From: Ecdyonurus torrentis
Lineage: Eukaryota; Arthropoda; Insecta; Ephemeroptera; Heptageniidae
Length of the DNA stretch: 64,000 bases
Direction: 5' to 3'
NCBI GenBank assembly: GCA_949318235.1
Contig: OX439133.1
Span: 5,642,020 to 5,706,019, forward strand
The translations under genes and the position numbers were made by a program. This document shows, piece after piece, positions 48,307 through 60,724 of the stretch (positions are counted from its first letter, which is position 1; every line of letters begins with the position of its first letter). The notes below the pieces were generated by a model. That model was not told where the DNA came from. It saw only the letters and a program-made list of their open reading frames with translations, and made no database searches.

Positions 48307-48732
48307 ACCCCTGCCAAATTTTCAGATTTTGCCCAAATGACCTCAAATTAAAAACTTTAATTAATTTTTAAAGTTTTTAAAATTACCGCCTAAAAACTTT
48401 AAAATATATGCTGGAGTTTTAGGTCTCAGAAAATTTCCTAAATATTAAAATCCTATACAGGCAATCTACATACAAACACAATATTTTAGTTTTTTTTAAT
48501 ATTTTTTTTTGCATGCATTTTGCCTGCACTTTTTTTTTTTAGATTATTTTATTTTAAATATGAAGAGTGCATGCAAATTGCAGGCAATATATTTTGCTCC
48601 TTTTTTAGTCATGCAGGCAAGTACATGCAATATACAGGCAGTTTGCAGGCAAAAATTGCCTGCACTTTGCCTGAAACATGCAATGTGCGGGCAACCTGCA
48701 GGCAAGTTGCATACAAAACTTTTTTGTAGGGG

Positions 48733-48838
48733 TCTTATTTGATAGTCTGCAAATTTACTTTCCATTGGCATCAAAAAGTTTAGAAGTTTTCTTTTTAGAT
48801 TTTGAAATACAAGCCATTTGAATACAGCCCTTGATGGA
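48733..48838 (-). mobile_element. MITE H, copy 4, right half
   Basis: TCTTATTTGATAG..GATTTTGAAATACAAGCCATTTGAATACAGCCCTTGAT-like order completes copy 4, with a small internal deletion. Confidence 0.85.
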
Positions 48839-49279
<441 letters not shown>

Positions 49280-49419
49280 CTCTCTAAGTACATTGCATTG
49301 ACCAGGTTATATATATATATATAAATAAACATATATACACACATACAAACATGTTTTTATGTACTCAAAGGTGATGTCTTTGAGTCACTATAATTCACAG
49401 TCAGATTACTGGACTGTAA

Positions 49420-49448
49420 GGGGGGGGGGGGAGAGGGGGGGGGGGGGG
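49420..49448. repeat. G-rich tract
   Basis: Twelve G, then GAGA-like interruption, then fourteen G; potential quadruplex. Confidence 0.95.
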
Positions 49449-49627
49449 TACTTGTTAATATTTACGAAAGTGTTTAAAAAAAAGTTGACCTCTTCAATGT
49501 TATCAGCTCGTCACCTTAAACGAGAAAACACATTAATAGTGTCTGCGTGCTGGTGAAAGAATGGAACGTTTTTTTTTTTTTTTTTTTTTAATATTACGCG
49601 CCAATCTTTTACCACGTTCTGGTGCAA

Positions 49628-49934
49628 TATAGGGTAGTCGCGTTTATATAAAAGTATACGCTATGGGTTAGCACTTCATAACATGGGCTGGTACGGTATG
49701 GGAAATTGATAAATTTTGCTAGTTTTTATATACTTGTCAATATTTTTGACAGCATTGATGCTGCGTTAATATAGGTTACGTTAGGTTTTCAAGTAGACGC
49801 GCTAAAAAAATAATAATAGCCAAAAAATAAACCAATTTCCCATTAAGAAAATAGCCAAAAATGACGTTTGTCCTATGCTGAGCAATGTTATTCATTGCTC
49901 TAGTATGGTGTCGATGCGTATCATACACCCTGTA
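49628..49934 (-). mobile_element. MITE family A, copy 12
   Basis: TATAGGGTAGTCGC start, TCATACACCCTGTA end; TCCTATGCTGAGCAATGTTA and AGTATGGTGTCGATGCG inside. Diverged. Confidence 0.82.
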
Positions 49935-50237
49935 AATTTGGACTATGTTGAAAATTTTAGATTAAAATTACGGTACAATAACTTTCAAATATAATGCAAA
50001 TATTTTAGGCTATAAAATCATGAACTTACTATATTGCTAAACTAACTCGATAGTGTCTTATGAAATCCAGTTTCCAAGGTAACCCATATTTTGTTTGTAA
50101 ATTAATATGCATGCTGCTACCTGATCTAGCATGTGGTTTGCGAGACAATGTATCATATTGCCAATATGGAACTTGGAAATAAAATTGATTTTGTTACTAA
50201 TATACAGGGTGTCTTATAATTCATTGAAAAATATTCT

Positions 50238-50745
50238 TGAGAGATTTGACCCCGAGATTTTTGGGGCAAGGTAGATCTTTGGGGTGTCTTTGAGGTGTGC
50301 CCAATTATCCCATATTAACCCCAAGTTGTGTGACAGGGGGTAAAAACGAACAGAAAACGGTAAACAATTCTTCGGTTTTGGGGTTGTGAATTGTCACACC
50401 CCATTAAATAAAACCACCTCACCCCAATGGTTTGATTGGGTGTAACTAAACTTTAGGGGTGTTTTGGGCGTTGAAAAGAGTGTAGCTGTCAGTCTGTAAA
50501 CCCCTAAAACTACCCTAAACTTTAGTTTCACTTGTATCTAAGGGTGAGATTTTATTTGCTGGGGTACTATAACTCACATCCCCGAATTCGAAAATTTATA
50601 TCGTATTTTTATGGGGTTTCATATGTGATTTGTTTTGCATTTTGAGTTTCAACACCTTTTCAGAGTAACATGGGGGTAGATATGGGGTTACTGGTCACAC
50701 ACATAAAATTTACTCTACCTTACCCCAAAATTACAGATTTAAGTC
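50238..50745. mobile_element. Element BB with dispersed GGGGT/ACCCC motifs
   Basis: AGATTTTTGGGGCAAGGTAG at the left pairs with CTACCTTACCCCAAAATTA at the right. In ~500 bp there are about 16 runs of four or more G or C, mostly GGGGT or ACCCC, on both strands at irregular spacing. No ORF. Single copy here. Confidence 0.6.
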
Positions 50746-51227
50746 CAGGGATTTATGTAAAAAAATATTGAAAAATTCTTAACCTATGAACTTTACTCAC
50801 TACATTGTTATTAAAAATGTAAAATTTCATGTTAAAACTTTTCAACAATATAACGGAGTACAAAATTTGTCCGTACATTTTTTTTTTCATTAACATTTTC
50901 TTTATTCTCACACATTTTTTACATCTGATGAGAGTGTGATGATTATCATTTTGAACGAAACAATGAGGCAAAAATAACGTTAAATATTGTCTCTCTTTCT
51001 CTCATTGTTAGTAATTAAATACAGCAATACTCGTAGAGAAAAGAAACAAATGAAATAATACTGCAAAAAAATAAAATATTATAATAATTATTATGAGCGT
51101 TGTTCTAAAAAGTATTTTTTTTTTTTCGTTCGCCATTGAATCAAAATTAAGGGAAAAAAGTGTAAGATTTTTTTAATTAACTTTTTTAACCTACAATTCG
51201 TAACATGTTTTTATAATATAATAATAC

Positions 51228-51258
<31 letters not shown>

Positions 51259-51398
51259 AACCATGAATTTCTAATTGTTTTTTGAATGGTCACAATGACG
51301 CTTAGGCTTGTTTTTAAATACCTAATTTCCCCGTTACTTTATTTATTTGAAAAATATAACACAACTACAAATCAACTAGTGATTTAAGACAAAACAGT
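50746..51398. other. AT-rich spacer
   Basis: Poly-A at 51231-51254. Nothing else recognised. Confidence 0.45.
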
Positions 51399-51446
51399 GC
51401 GCACATATGGCGTCAATTTTTTTTATGAATGCAACTACCCTATACA
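51399..51446 (+). mobile_element. MITE family A, right-end fragment
   Basis: CGCACATATGGCGTCAATTTT..GAATGCAACTACCCTATA; same variant as the fragment at 2488-2538. Confidence 0.65.
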
Positions 51447-51465
51447 TATAAATCCTATGAATTAT

Positions 51466-51738
51466 TATATGGTGCATTCATGTTAAAGTCGATGCCATGT
51501 TGGCTCACTCAATAACATGGTCCGTTATAGGAAAAATTAACCTTTTTGGCAGTTCAATAATACTGAGCAATATTTTTGAGAGCATTATTTTTTTTATATG
51601 AATGTATGTGAGAAAAAAAATAAAAAACCAATGACCAAACCCTGGCCAAAAACAATGTTTGTCCTGAGCAATGTTTTTCATTAATCCAGTATGGCGTCGA
51701 AGCGTATACAGTATGACGTCATATGCATACACCCTATA
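51466..51738 (-). mobile_element. MITE family A, copy 13
   Basis: Degraded left end TTATATGGTGCATTCATG, TGACGTCA at 51714, right end GCATACACCCTATATA. Confidence 0.85.
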
Positions 51739-52360
51739 TAGTCCTTGGATTCCCTACGCGTTTCAGGACCTATAAATGAATCACATCCCTAAAAATTTAG
51801 AGCTTAATTTTCCAATTTCCAATACAAAATTTAAAGTTGTATATTTTTGCATTCTGCACAATATTGCAATATGAAAAGATCATTTTATTTTCATAGACAT
51901 TTTGTGGTTAAAAGTATTCAAGCCAAATATATCATATACATTCTAAAAATCTCTTCTTTTTTTGTTTTAAAAAAACTAAATTGTAATTGTAAGTATATAA
52001 GGTTGAATATTATTTGTAAAATAATATAATTATGAACTTTATAGTATAAAGTCGATGATTGAAATTATTTGGTTTAATGAACATATAAAAGCATGTTATC
52101 GCCTCATTTTCACGCTTCGTTCTATTTAATTTTAAATTATTATTTTTACGTAAAAAGATGCACTCATTTGAATCGATTGAATTGTTTTATGTATAGTCTA
52201 TTCTTATTATAAAAAATCTATAGTACCGTCAATGTTAAAAATATTGTACACCAAGAAAACTAATACTCGGTGACAGTGGTTTACGTTAAAATAAAAGTAT
52301 GGTATTTTTTAACTGGGATACACTTAAAAAACAAATGTTTACTCGCAAATTGACACCTAA
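51739..52360. other. AT-rich spacer
   Basis: No gene or repeat recognised. Confidence 0.4.
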
Positions 52361-52697
52361 AGGCAGCTGACTCGTAACTCTGTACTCTTCACCGAGTATA
52401 CGTAGGTTCGAGCCACTGCTATGGGTGCGTACGTGAAGTGTGAAAGCACAACACGTTGCACATGCATTCCATGACGACGTATAGCATTCGGGAGGTGCAT
52501 GATCGATACAATTGCACCAACCAGGCTGCCTATACGTTTCCACAGCTTCTCTAGGCTGTCATGGCGAATGCCAGGCTGTGTACTTAGGCTGTGGCCGGCC
52601 AGTGTGTGCTTTTCCATTGTTGGAAAGTCCTTACCTGTCGATAGGACAATGTTTTGATTGAGACTGGGATTGGTAGCACAATAACACAATATGGCGA
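52361..52697 (+). mobile_element. SINE family E, copy 4 (5' truncated)
   Basis: Begins inside the A box (AAGGCAGCTGACTCG), keeps the B box GGTTCGAGCC, and runs through the whole body to ACACAATATGGC followed by an A-rich tail. 5' truncation is usual for retroposed SINEs. Confidence 0.87.
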
Positions 52698-53424
52698 AAA
52701 ACAAAAAGAAACAAACATTAACTAGAAAGTACTTTTCAATTCAACCATCAAGTGGGGTGACTTAGGCCAAATCAAAAAAAAAAAAAAAAAAATCCTTTCT
52801 GCGTAAGTAAGGCGTATAGAAATGTAAAACAAAAACTAAACAATGAGGCAAAAATCAAGCTTTAGTTGTATCATTTTTTTTTCACGTTTCTGTGAGTTTT
52901 ATCGGTACAAGAAATACTTTTTATATTGATTGAATTTCATTTGCAAATAGTATTTGTTTTGCTGCATGCATGCATATACTTTAAACAACGTTGAAAAAAT
53001 TATGAAAATAAAGTTTCTCATTTGACTATTTTCGCACCAAGTCGGTCAATCTCACGTTAAAAAAAGTCTGATAGTAATAAAGCTCTTATAGTAAACAAAA
53101 GTACGCTATAGGCAGTGTTAAGCTATAAAAAAACAGCAATTTAAATATTAAGTAATCAATAATTTATCGATATAATCAAACACCATTAATTAGTAGCTTC
53201 AGGACTCCATATAAGTTTGTCATTTTGTTAATTATATTTACATATGTTTGTTGAGAAAACATCAAAAACTCAAATTTCCCCTCTCGAAAATAATTAATTT
53301 GAATTTTGTCACCGTTTCTAATTAAGATAAAAGGCTACAATTTTGTATCATATATAGAATAGTCTTTTCCTCAAAACTTTTAGGAACATATATACATATT
53401 GCGAAAACAAAATGAAAGTTTATT
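52698..53424. other. AT-rich spacer
   Basis: Poly-A at 52770-52792; nothing else recognised. Confidence 0.4.
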
Positions 53425-53576
53425 CCAACCGGAAATACTCCCTTTTCTACGGATTCTAATCAAGTTACAGGATTAAAATTTAATTTGTATTAACTTCAAT
53501 ATTATATTGATCACCTGTAACATTTTTGTGTTTATCTGAAGAGAATTAGTTAAGAAAAAGGGGTGTTTCCGGTTAT
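53425..53576. mobile_element. MITE CC, copy 2
   Basis: CCAACCGGAAATACTCCCTTTT pairs with AAAAAGGGGTGTTTCCGGTTA. About 150 bp, no ORF. Confidence 0.85.
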
Positions 53577-53707
53577 AAAAAAATCTGTGATCTTGTTTTT
53601 TGGTCAGGGTGTAGTTTTTAAACATTATACATTATAAAGTTTTAATGAAATATGTTTTACTTGACCAAAACCACGGTGCTAAGCGTAAAGTAAAAGGTGA
53701 CCGCAAC

Positions 53708-53708
<1 letters not shown>

Positions 53709-53765
<57 letters not shown>
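53709..53765. repeat. Microsatellite (TC)n
   Basis: About 28 units followed by TTGCTCTCTCC. Confidence 0.96.
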
Positions 53766-53767
<2 letters not shown>

Positions 53768-54271
53768 CTCTCTCCTTCACAGAATGTATTTTAGTAGATT
53801 TTTTCCTCTTTTCTTCAATGTCATCGATTTTATTTCATTTGCTTAAAAAAAACGTGGATTTTACGATTTTTGATAAATTTTCCATTTGGTATGTTAAAAT
53901 AGAGTTTTAAAATATTAAGAAAAAAAAAAAATAAAAAAAAAAATTAATAATTATAACAAATTAGTTGATAAAGAAAAATATGTTTTTTTAGTGACCCCTG
54001 TGACCCCTCTCTTAAACCTCATCTGATTCCAATCAGTTGATATTAGAAATTTAGTATGGTAATTAAAAAAAAAAAAAAAAAAAAAGATAACATTTTTTTT
54101 TTAATTTAAATTTGACTTTTAACAGTAACACAACATAAAACTAAAAGTTAGTATTTTGCAAGTTGCATAGCCAGTCATTAAACTTGCTAAAACATATAAA
54201 ATAAGACCGTAATAAGAGTTCAAAGTCAATATAATATTCTCCTTGCAATTTATATTGCTTTACTTTACACT

Positions 54272-54520
54272 GTGGCAATGGCTGGCGGGGGTTTGATACT
54301 CGCACTCTGTTCAGTTCACTGTAGACGATCGTTAAAAGATAAATTTGCATATCTATCGCAATATTACAACACGTTCTATTACATGCTTTATCAGAAATCA
54401 CACCAAATAGGAGAAAAATCGATTAGATTTTATATCGATTGTAGTTTGGAATTGAAATCGAATGGAAGTCAAATTTTGAGGGATGCTACTTTTTTTCCAT
54501 TTATTTATGAATTTGTTTTA
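54272..54520 (+). other. Open frame running into (CTTA)n, doubtful
   Basis: The frame starts MAMAGGGLILALCSVHC and stays open for ~85 non-repetitive codons before the microsatellite adds Leu-Thr-Tyr-Leu repeats. No domain is recognised. GGCGGGGGTTTGATACTCGC near 54285 resembles a degraded tRNA T-arm, so this may be an old SINE head rather than a gene. I do not call it coding. Confidence 0.25.
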
Positions 54521-54522
54521 CA

Positions 54523-54680
<158 letters not shown>

Positions 54681-55312
54681 CTTTATATATTGTCCATTAT
54701 TTTTGCTATTTGAACTTAAAATATAAATTCAATTTGGTATCTTTTTTAGGTACCACTTTTCAATGGTTTTAAGGGTAATATGAAATTTTACTCTTTTATT
54801 TTATCTTATGTAAATACAATGTATTCTTATGAAAACTACTTTAATTAACGACAGGAGCTATATAAATACCTATTATTTCCTGTTGTTTCCAAAAGCAACA
54901 CTTTTACATCGCAGTGCCTTTACGAAGCTATTTACTTGCTTATTTTTTTTATACATACACGCTCTTACTTTTCTTTTTTATTTCGTCTCTAATTTATTTA
55001 TATATTTCATGTGTTGTGTGTGTGTGTTTGTGTCCCCTCCGCTTGTTTCTTGACAATGAGTCAGAGAGTTTGTAGTGTTCTTCACTGGGCTTTGTGTTAA
55101 GAGAAGTGAAGTTTGGAGTATGTGGAGTTCGGAGACACACGGGGAGGGAGACTTGATTTGGGGGGATGATAACACGGAGAGAAATAAACAGTGAGATTTT
55201 TAGAGAAAATGGCATGAAAGAAAAGTAAGAGTGCTGACAATTTTATTTGAGGCTCAATTCAAATAGGAAAACAAACAAACTTCGAATTAAATGATATAAA
55301 GGGTTAAATAGT
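54681..55312. other. Partly GC-richer unique stretch
   Basis: 55030-55200 is G-rich on the plus strand (GAGACACACGGGGAGGGAG, TTGGGGGGATGATAAC) and matches nothing else here. Minus-strand frames of 65 and 73 codons overlap in different phases; neither is recognised. It could be a UTR or an unrecognised repeat. Confidence 0.3.
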
Positions 55313-55614
55313 TATAGGGTTGCTTTCATATAAAAGACGATGCCATATGTTAGCACTAAATGAGCCTTTATGGGAAAATTACACACTTTGCCAATGTAAA
55401 AATACTTTTAGTAATATTTTTTATAGCATTTTTAAAGCATTTTTTACTTTGGTTTTCAAGTATGCAAGAAAAATAAGAATAACCCAAAAATTAACTAATT
55501 TTGCAAAGAAAATGGTCGAAAAACCACGTTTGTCCTATGCTGAGCAACGCTATTCATTGCTCCAGTATGGTCTGAAAAGTGCATTCAGTATGACGTCATG
55601 CGGATACATCCTAT
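55313..55614 (-). mobile_element. MITE family A, copy 14
   Basis: TATAGGGTTGCTTTCATAT start, TGACGTCATGCGGATACATCCTATA end; diverged interior with TCCTATGCTGAGCAACGC. Confidence 0.87.
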
Positions 55615-56621
55615 AGAAAAAAAAATGAAAAATGAAATAATAAAAAAGTGCTATAATAATTAAAGAGATGCACCTTATTTCTCTAAAGATTCTAAGTAAC
55701 TCGAAAAGTTGCTACATATATTTTCATTTATAACATTATAACATTGCACTTAATATTTGTGAAATTTAATCCTCATTTCTAAATTACAAGTTATAGTAAA
55801 GTGGTTATATCCGGTCAAGACTATTTAAGGGAGGGGAGGGGCTGGCTTAAGATCTACTGAATAATATTGACAACCTTATTTAACATGGGGTAATATTGAG
55901 ATTTATCGACTTCAAATTTCTTGCTTGAAAAATATCCTTTTTCTAGAATTTGATTTAATTTGAGTTAATTTTATGCATAAATTACTTAATTTATATTAAA
56001 TTTATTTCTTTATAACATAATTGTTGCTAACTTGCTAAACATCGTACATAATTAAAGATCTTTGGATTATAGTGTAGTTATTATTCAGCATATCATTAGT
56101 TTATATGTTCAATATTGTAATGAAGGTGTGCTAAAATTGAGCTAGCGTCACTATTACGTATACGTCCGGCTGACTTAATTTGTCATTAATGGGTTAATTT
56201 TAAGTAAATATATTCTACTATGGACGTAGAAAAGTCGAAAAAAGTGGTATATTATAGTCATTTTACAATATTTTTTTTTGAACGATTAATTTTAAACCAT
56301 AATGCAAAATTTATAAGAAAATATTGATTTTTTTTAAAAAAAATTTTACGACACACGTCAAAAGAACCAGTATCCCCCCTTCTATATGAAATTCAAAAGT
56401 TGACCCCTCTATTTGATGTCCATCACGGAAAGATGAAATTACAAAATTTATGTTACATTTTATAAGTCGCATAGCAAATTTAGTAGCGTAAATAATTATA
56501 TTTTACACACTATTGTGATAATACGTATTTAAAGGTGCATTCACATATTTATTTAACTGTGCGCAGCTAATTGTTAAATAACATTGTTTTAAGTGGGAGA
56601 GTAATTGTTTTGCTACGCCAA

Positions 56622-56652
<31 letters not shown>

Positions 56653-57222
56653 GCTACTTTACTATATAAATTTAACACGTATTTTTCTCATAATAATAAC
56701 AGTGCAAATTTATGAAACAAGTTTTTGAATGGTAAAACAAGAAACAATTGTGCAGTGTTTTATATATTTTTATTTTATTTAGCGTATTTATTATAAACCT
56801 AAATTATGATGTTGAAAAATGAGCTACTAAAATTTTGACGTATTAATTTTTTTACTTTGTCCATATTTAAAAATCAATGATAACAACTTACCTAAATGAT
56901 AAAAATTTCAAAACTCGTGACCATCAGAAAAGGGAGAAAAAAAAAATAATGAAATTAATATGTGGCTTTACGGGACTAAAATTTAAATTTTTATTTCATA
57001 ACCTCCATTCTAGTATGACATATTTGGAGTTGTTTTATATTTTATAAAAATGTATATCACTAAAGCAGAAAAAAAAAAAAAATCTGCCTTGACAACTAAA
57101 TGTACTCGTAATGGCAAAATCTAAAAATTTCAAATTTTAAATGTTCTATGACAGAGTCTGTTCTGTACAAACGGAAGAAAACAGAGAAAAAACGAAAAAA
57201 AAAAAAAAAAAAAAAAAAAAAA
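55615..57222. other. AT-rich stretch with decayed Y and H copies
   Basis: A Y-like remnant lies at about 55965-56150 (ATGCATAAATTACTTAATTTAT; GAGCTAGCGTCAC). An H-like remnant lies at 56870-57000 (AACTCGTGACCATCAG; GGCTTTACGGGACTAAAAT). Poly-A at 56627-56651, 57197-57222. Confidence 0.45.
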
Positions 57223-57445
57223 GAAGTAATTTATGCTGCATTGAAGCTTTCTTATAATATTGTAGAACACTAAATATTGCTATTTTATAATAACATAAAT
57301 AATTATGCTGAACATCTTAACTATTATGCTATACAGTACAACCCATAGACTTATGGTACAACCGCATTTATATTATCATGCATAAATGTTGCTGTATCGA
57401 GCTAGCATAATTATTACATATTTATTTTTGTATACGTATACATAT
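57223..57445 (+). mobile_element. MITE Y, copy 6
   Basis: GTAATTTATGCTGCATTGAAG start, GAGCTAGCATAATTATTAC and TATTTATTTTTGTATACG end. Confidence 0.6.
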
Positions 57446-57630
57446 CCGATTTTTAGTATTGAAATTATATAATATTCGAGAAACAGGAACTGAAAGCCGA
57501 GAGAAAAACATTAAAAAAATCTTAAATAAAAAAAAACGTGTGAATCAAAATATAAAAAAAGGGGGAGCATATAAAAGCCGTATTGAAAAGTAAAAACTCT
57601 GGGAGTAGTTTATAACGGTCTTATATAATA

Positions 57631-57938
57631 AAGTACAAAAGAAAAAATCTCAATCTATGTGCAAAAACGTCTTATTATTAAAGCAGCTGCCTGTATACTT
57701 AATGTAATATCAATTCCCATATACTCAGATTCGTCTTACCTTTATACCTTTGGATTGTCTATTAAAAAAAAGGGATTCTCATATTAATCAAAGTATAATA
57801 TTATACTATATAGCAATCCAGTTAAACAAGTTTTTTTATATTTGCCCTTGTTTTTTTTTTTTTTTTTTTGTTCATGCTAACCCTGCCCTATTGAAGGCTA
57901 TTTTTAAATATAAATTTTATTTAAAGTGGTTAGGATAA
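57631..57938 (+). pseudogene. Possible decayed coding fragment, unidentified
   Basis: One frame reads KAAACILNVISIPIYSDS and SSYLYTFGLSIKKKG before a stop; a neighbouring frame continues after what would be a single frameshift, through a T-run, to KAIFKYKFYLKWLG and stop. The composition looks more protein-like than the surroundings. I cannot name a family. A random AT-rich frame is the alternative. Confidence 0.2.
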
Positions 57939-58506
57939 TTTTTATATAATGTCTTTTTATTTTATTATATTTTTGGCGATATGTTTACTTTTTTTTTATA
58001 TATAATTTTAATATTTTCATGCTTTTATAGTTTAATTATTTTTTTTATACATTTATTTTATTAACTTATTAATTTATTCGATTTATTAATTTTATTTGTA
58101 ATTTATATAATGTTTGCGTATCCATTTTTTATATTTTTTTATTTACTTATCAACTGTTTATTTTATTGCTTTATTTGGGCGCTTTTACAGCCTTCGTTCA
58201 TGACGTCCATATTAGGAATTTCAAAATACTTCATTATTGACTAAAAAGCAAATTAGTTTTATTTAAAATTATATAAGACATTTAAAAATAAAAAAATAGA
58301 TTATTAATTTTTATTTTACATGATAATTTTTAGAAAATAAAAATAAAAAAATGTTTTATTTTGCAATGCAGTTATATTTAAAATAAAACTAACAGATTAG
58401 AAGTTTAATCATAATATCATAATTAACACTATTTTAAAATTGGAAGTGGAGACATTTAAATGTGTTTTGTAAAGAAAGGTATTAGTCAACAATAGTAATG
58501 AAATTA

Positions 58507-58543
<37 letters not shown>

Positions 58544-58923
58544 CTTTTTAATATTCATTAATCGGACAAATAAGTATTAAACTATTATAGTGTAAATTAA
58601 TTCTTAAGTCCTATTTTTGATGATAAACTAATTATTGATTTTCATAAATTAGTAATGACGTCACAGATACGTCATAACGTTTCCTTCTAATAACTATAGT
58701 AATAATTTACCATTATTTAAAATTTCTGATTAAAAATATTTCCATCAAATAAATGGAATTCTTAAAATTGGTGACACTTTGTTTTTTTTAATTAATATTA
58801 TTACACATATTTAGGGGTTTCTTGGTTCAAAAGTACTATGCTAAATTGGACAAATAAAATTAATGCTATAGCTTATTTTCGGAAACAGTTAAGTACACAA
58901 CATAATTTATGCTATACTGCTAT
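57939..58923. other. AT-rich stretch
   Basis: Poly-A at 58515-58541. An isolated TGACGTCA at 58656 lies in AGTAATGACGTCACAGATACG outside any element I can delimit. The left part of Y copy 7 begins at about 58895. Confidence 0.45.
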
Positions 58924-59085
58924 TGACTGATAAAGGAACAACTGTTTTGAGGCCGACTATAAGCGATTTCGCTCACATCCGCTTCCGTTTCGACTTCCTA
59001 CGCATGCGCAGTGCGTCGAAATGGAAGCGGATATAAGCGAAATCACTTATAGTCAGCCTCATAACAGTTGTTCCTTTATGAGTCA
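58924..59085. mobile_element. Perfect-arm hairpin element U in a Y copy
   Basis: TGACTGATAAAGGAACAACTG pairs with CAGTTGTTCCTTTATGAGTCA, and arms of ~70 bp pair through GCCGACTATAAGCGATTTCGC and its inverse. The loop contains CGCATGCGCA, which fits the NRF-1 consensus. Flanks (ACATAATTTATGCTATAC; GCATAAATGCAGCATAAATTAC to ~59195) belong to a Y element. Confidence 0.82.
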
Positions 59086-59504
59086 ATTTAATAAAACTAT
59101 GATACATTGCAAAAATATTGTAGTGAACAGTATTTATGGTACTCCAATATACCAAGATTTATGCTCTTAAAACATAAATGCAGCATAAATTACAATCAGT
59201 ATCTTCTTTCTTTGAATTTATATAAAAAAAGAAATTAAAAATTGTCCATTAAAAAAAAAAAAAAAAAAAAAAAACTTTGATCTATTTTCTATAATATGAC
59301 ATTTTTCATTAACATTTTGAGAGTTTAAAAAATTACCACCTTCTCCTATTATAAGATTGAAACCTAAATATTTGAAACAATAATTTGTTCTCCAATATTG
59401 AACAAACATGGAATACATATTATAACCAAATTATATTCATATCGATTTATTGACACTTTTAAGTACCAACCTTTTGAATATGAATTAAAAATTATTGTTT
59501 GAGT

Positions 59505-59507
<3 letters not shown>
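59086..59507. other. Remainder of Y copy 7 and AT-rich spacer
   Basis: Y sequence to about 59195, poly-A at 59250-59274, then unremarkable AT-rich sequence. Confidence 0.45.

Positions 59508-59590
<83 letters not shown>
59508..59590. repeat. Microsatellite (AG)n
   Basis: About 41 uninterrupted units. Confidence 0.97.
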
Positions 59591-59592
<2 letters not shown>

Positions 59593-60062
59593 TAATGTCA
59601 CATTTATTATTGTTTTATTAATACCTTAATTAAAAACATTTTAGAGCGCACTCATGTTATAAAATGATCGATTTCTCATTGTTATCATTATTATATCAAA
59701 CTCAAGTGACCATTAATTAATAATGCAAACAAACATGGTCGTTCAAATAAATGATGATTAATGTATTAAGTTTTATATTTATATAAAAAATATATAATTT
59801 TTAATGAATTGGTATTTCTAGTTTTAATTTATTAAAGTTTTGTACTTTTTTTTGTCCTTTTTTTTTGTCCTTTTTTGTCCTTTTTTTTTTTTTTTTTTTT
59901 TTTTGCGTTAGGTAAAAAATTCAAATGCAATTTATTAGTTAGTAATTAAAATTTATAGCAATGAAAAAGTGAATGGATAAATAAATAAATACAAGGAAAT
60001 AAATCAATCAGTGAATCAATCACTCAATCAAAAGTAATTGGTTCTCAAATTAATTGGTTAAA
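59591..60062. other. AT-rich spacer with poly-T
   Basis: TTTTTTGTCC words repeated three times lead into poly-T (59880-59904); a short AATC/AATA run at 59970-60030. Confidence 0.5.
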
Positions 60063-60163
60063 TGTCGATAAGGCAATGTCTTGACTGGGACTGGGGTTGG
60101 TGTAGCACGATAACACAATATAGCAAGCAAAAAAGAAAAAAAAAAAAAAAAAAAAAAAAAAAA
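60063..60163 (+). mobile_element. SINE family E, copy 5 (tail only, poly-A)
   Basis: GTCGATAAGGCAATGTCTTG, GACTGGGACTGGGGTTGGTG, ACACAATATAGCAAGC then a ~33-bp A tract. It shows that the family can end in poly-A. Confidence 0.85.
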
Positions 60164-60316
60164 GAAGTAAATTACGTAATAAATAAATGATATAAAGTAG
60201 TCATATTTATTTAAGATGCTCACTTTTAATATTGTAAAAGAGAGGTCCTCACCTGTGAGTTTAACATGAACATGTAACTGAAAGTCGGCCATTGGTTAAG
60301 TTAAAGGAATAGGAGT

Positions 60317-60452
60317 ATAACCAGGAATTGGTATTGATATACTATACAAATTTACCTTATGTAAAGGTGAAATGTCACCTTATCTAGGTAATTAATACCT
60401 TTATTAAAGTAAGTTTTACTTGGATAAGGTATTATTGTAGTATATCAATACC
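60317..60452. mobile_element. Palindromic element X
   Basis: AATTGGTATTGATATACTAT pairs with ATAGT-like GTAGTATATCAATACC; AGGTGAAATGTCACCT forms a perfect inner hairpin. A right-arm word recurs at 7695-7725. Confidence 0.6.
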
Positions 60453-60582
60453 TGTTCCAGATCAGGGGGGGGGGGGGGCTCTTAAGGCTGTTGTGACGTC
60501 ATATGAATCGTTTTGCCCATATAGCTAACATTGCTGTTACCAAAACGCGTGACGTCACAGCTGCTAGTGAGCCCCACCTGGT
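60453..60582. mobile_element. Short palindrome W with two CRE octamers
   Basis: CCAGATCAGGGGGG..CTC-type left end pairs with GAGCCCCACCTGG; inner GCTGTTGTGACGTCATATG..CGTTTT pairs with AAAACGCGTGACGTCACAGC. TGACGTCA at 60494 and 60550. A poly-G run lies at 60466-60478. Confidence 0.7.
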
Positions 60583-60724
60583 TCCAAATTACTATTTCCC
60601 TATTACTAGTTATTGTACTACTACTATTGATTACTATTTATGTACAGAGTTTAGTACCTGTAATAAGTAGCAATTTTATTCCGTGTAATTATTAAACCAT
60701 TGCCAAAATTAGACGTTAAATTAT

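Larger units (their letters stand above)
40631..48732. mobile_element. 8.1-kb DNA element with TGCAGGCAA sub-terminal repeats
   Basis: It starts CCCCTACAAAAAAATTT and ends with the inverse (AACTTTTTTGTAGGGG), a 13-bp perfect TIR. Sub-terminal zones (40670-40840 and 48500-48715) carry repeated (T)GCAGGCAA words, at least eight on the left and several in both orientations on the right; I found none elsewhere. It splits an H element with a 2-bp TC duplication (TCTC|...|TCTTAT). Short-motif sub-terminal arrays and 2-3-bp duplications resemble CACTA/EnSpm-type elements, but the terminus does not read CACTA. No transposase ORF is visible. The interior is filled with K1, A9, K2, A10 (with hAT and SINE), EE, R, H2, AA, A11 and J. 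Confidence 0.75.
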
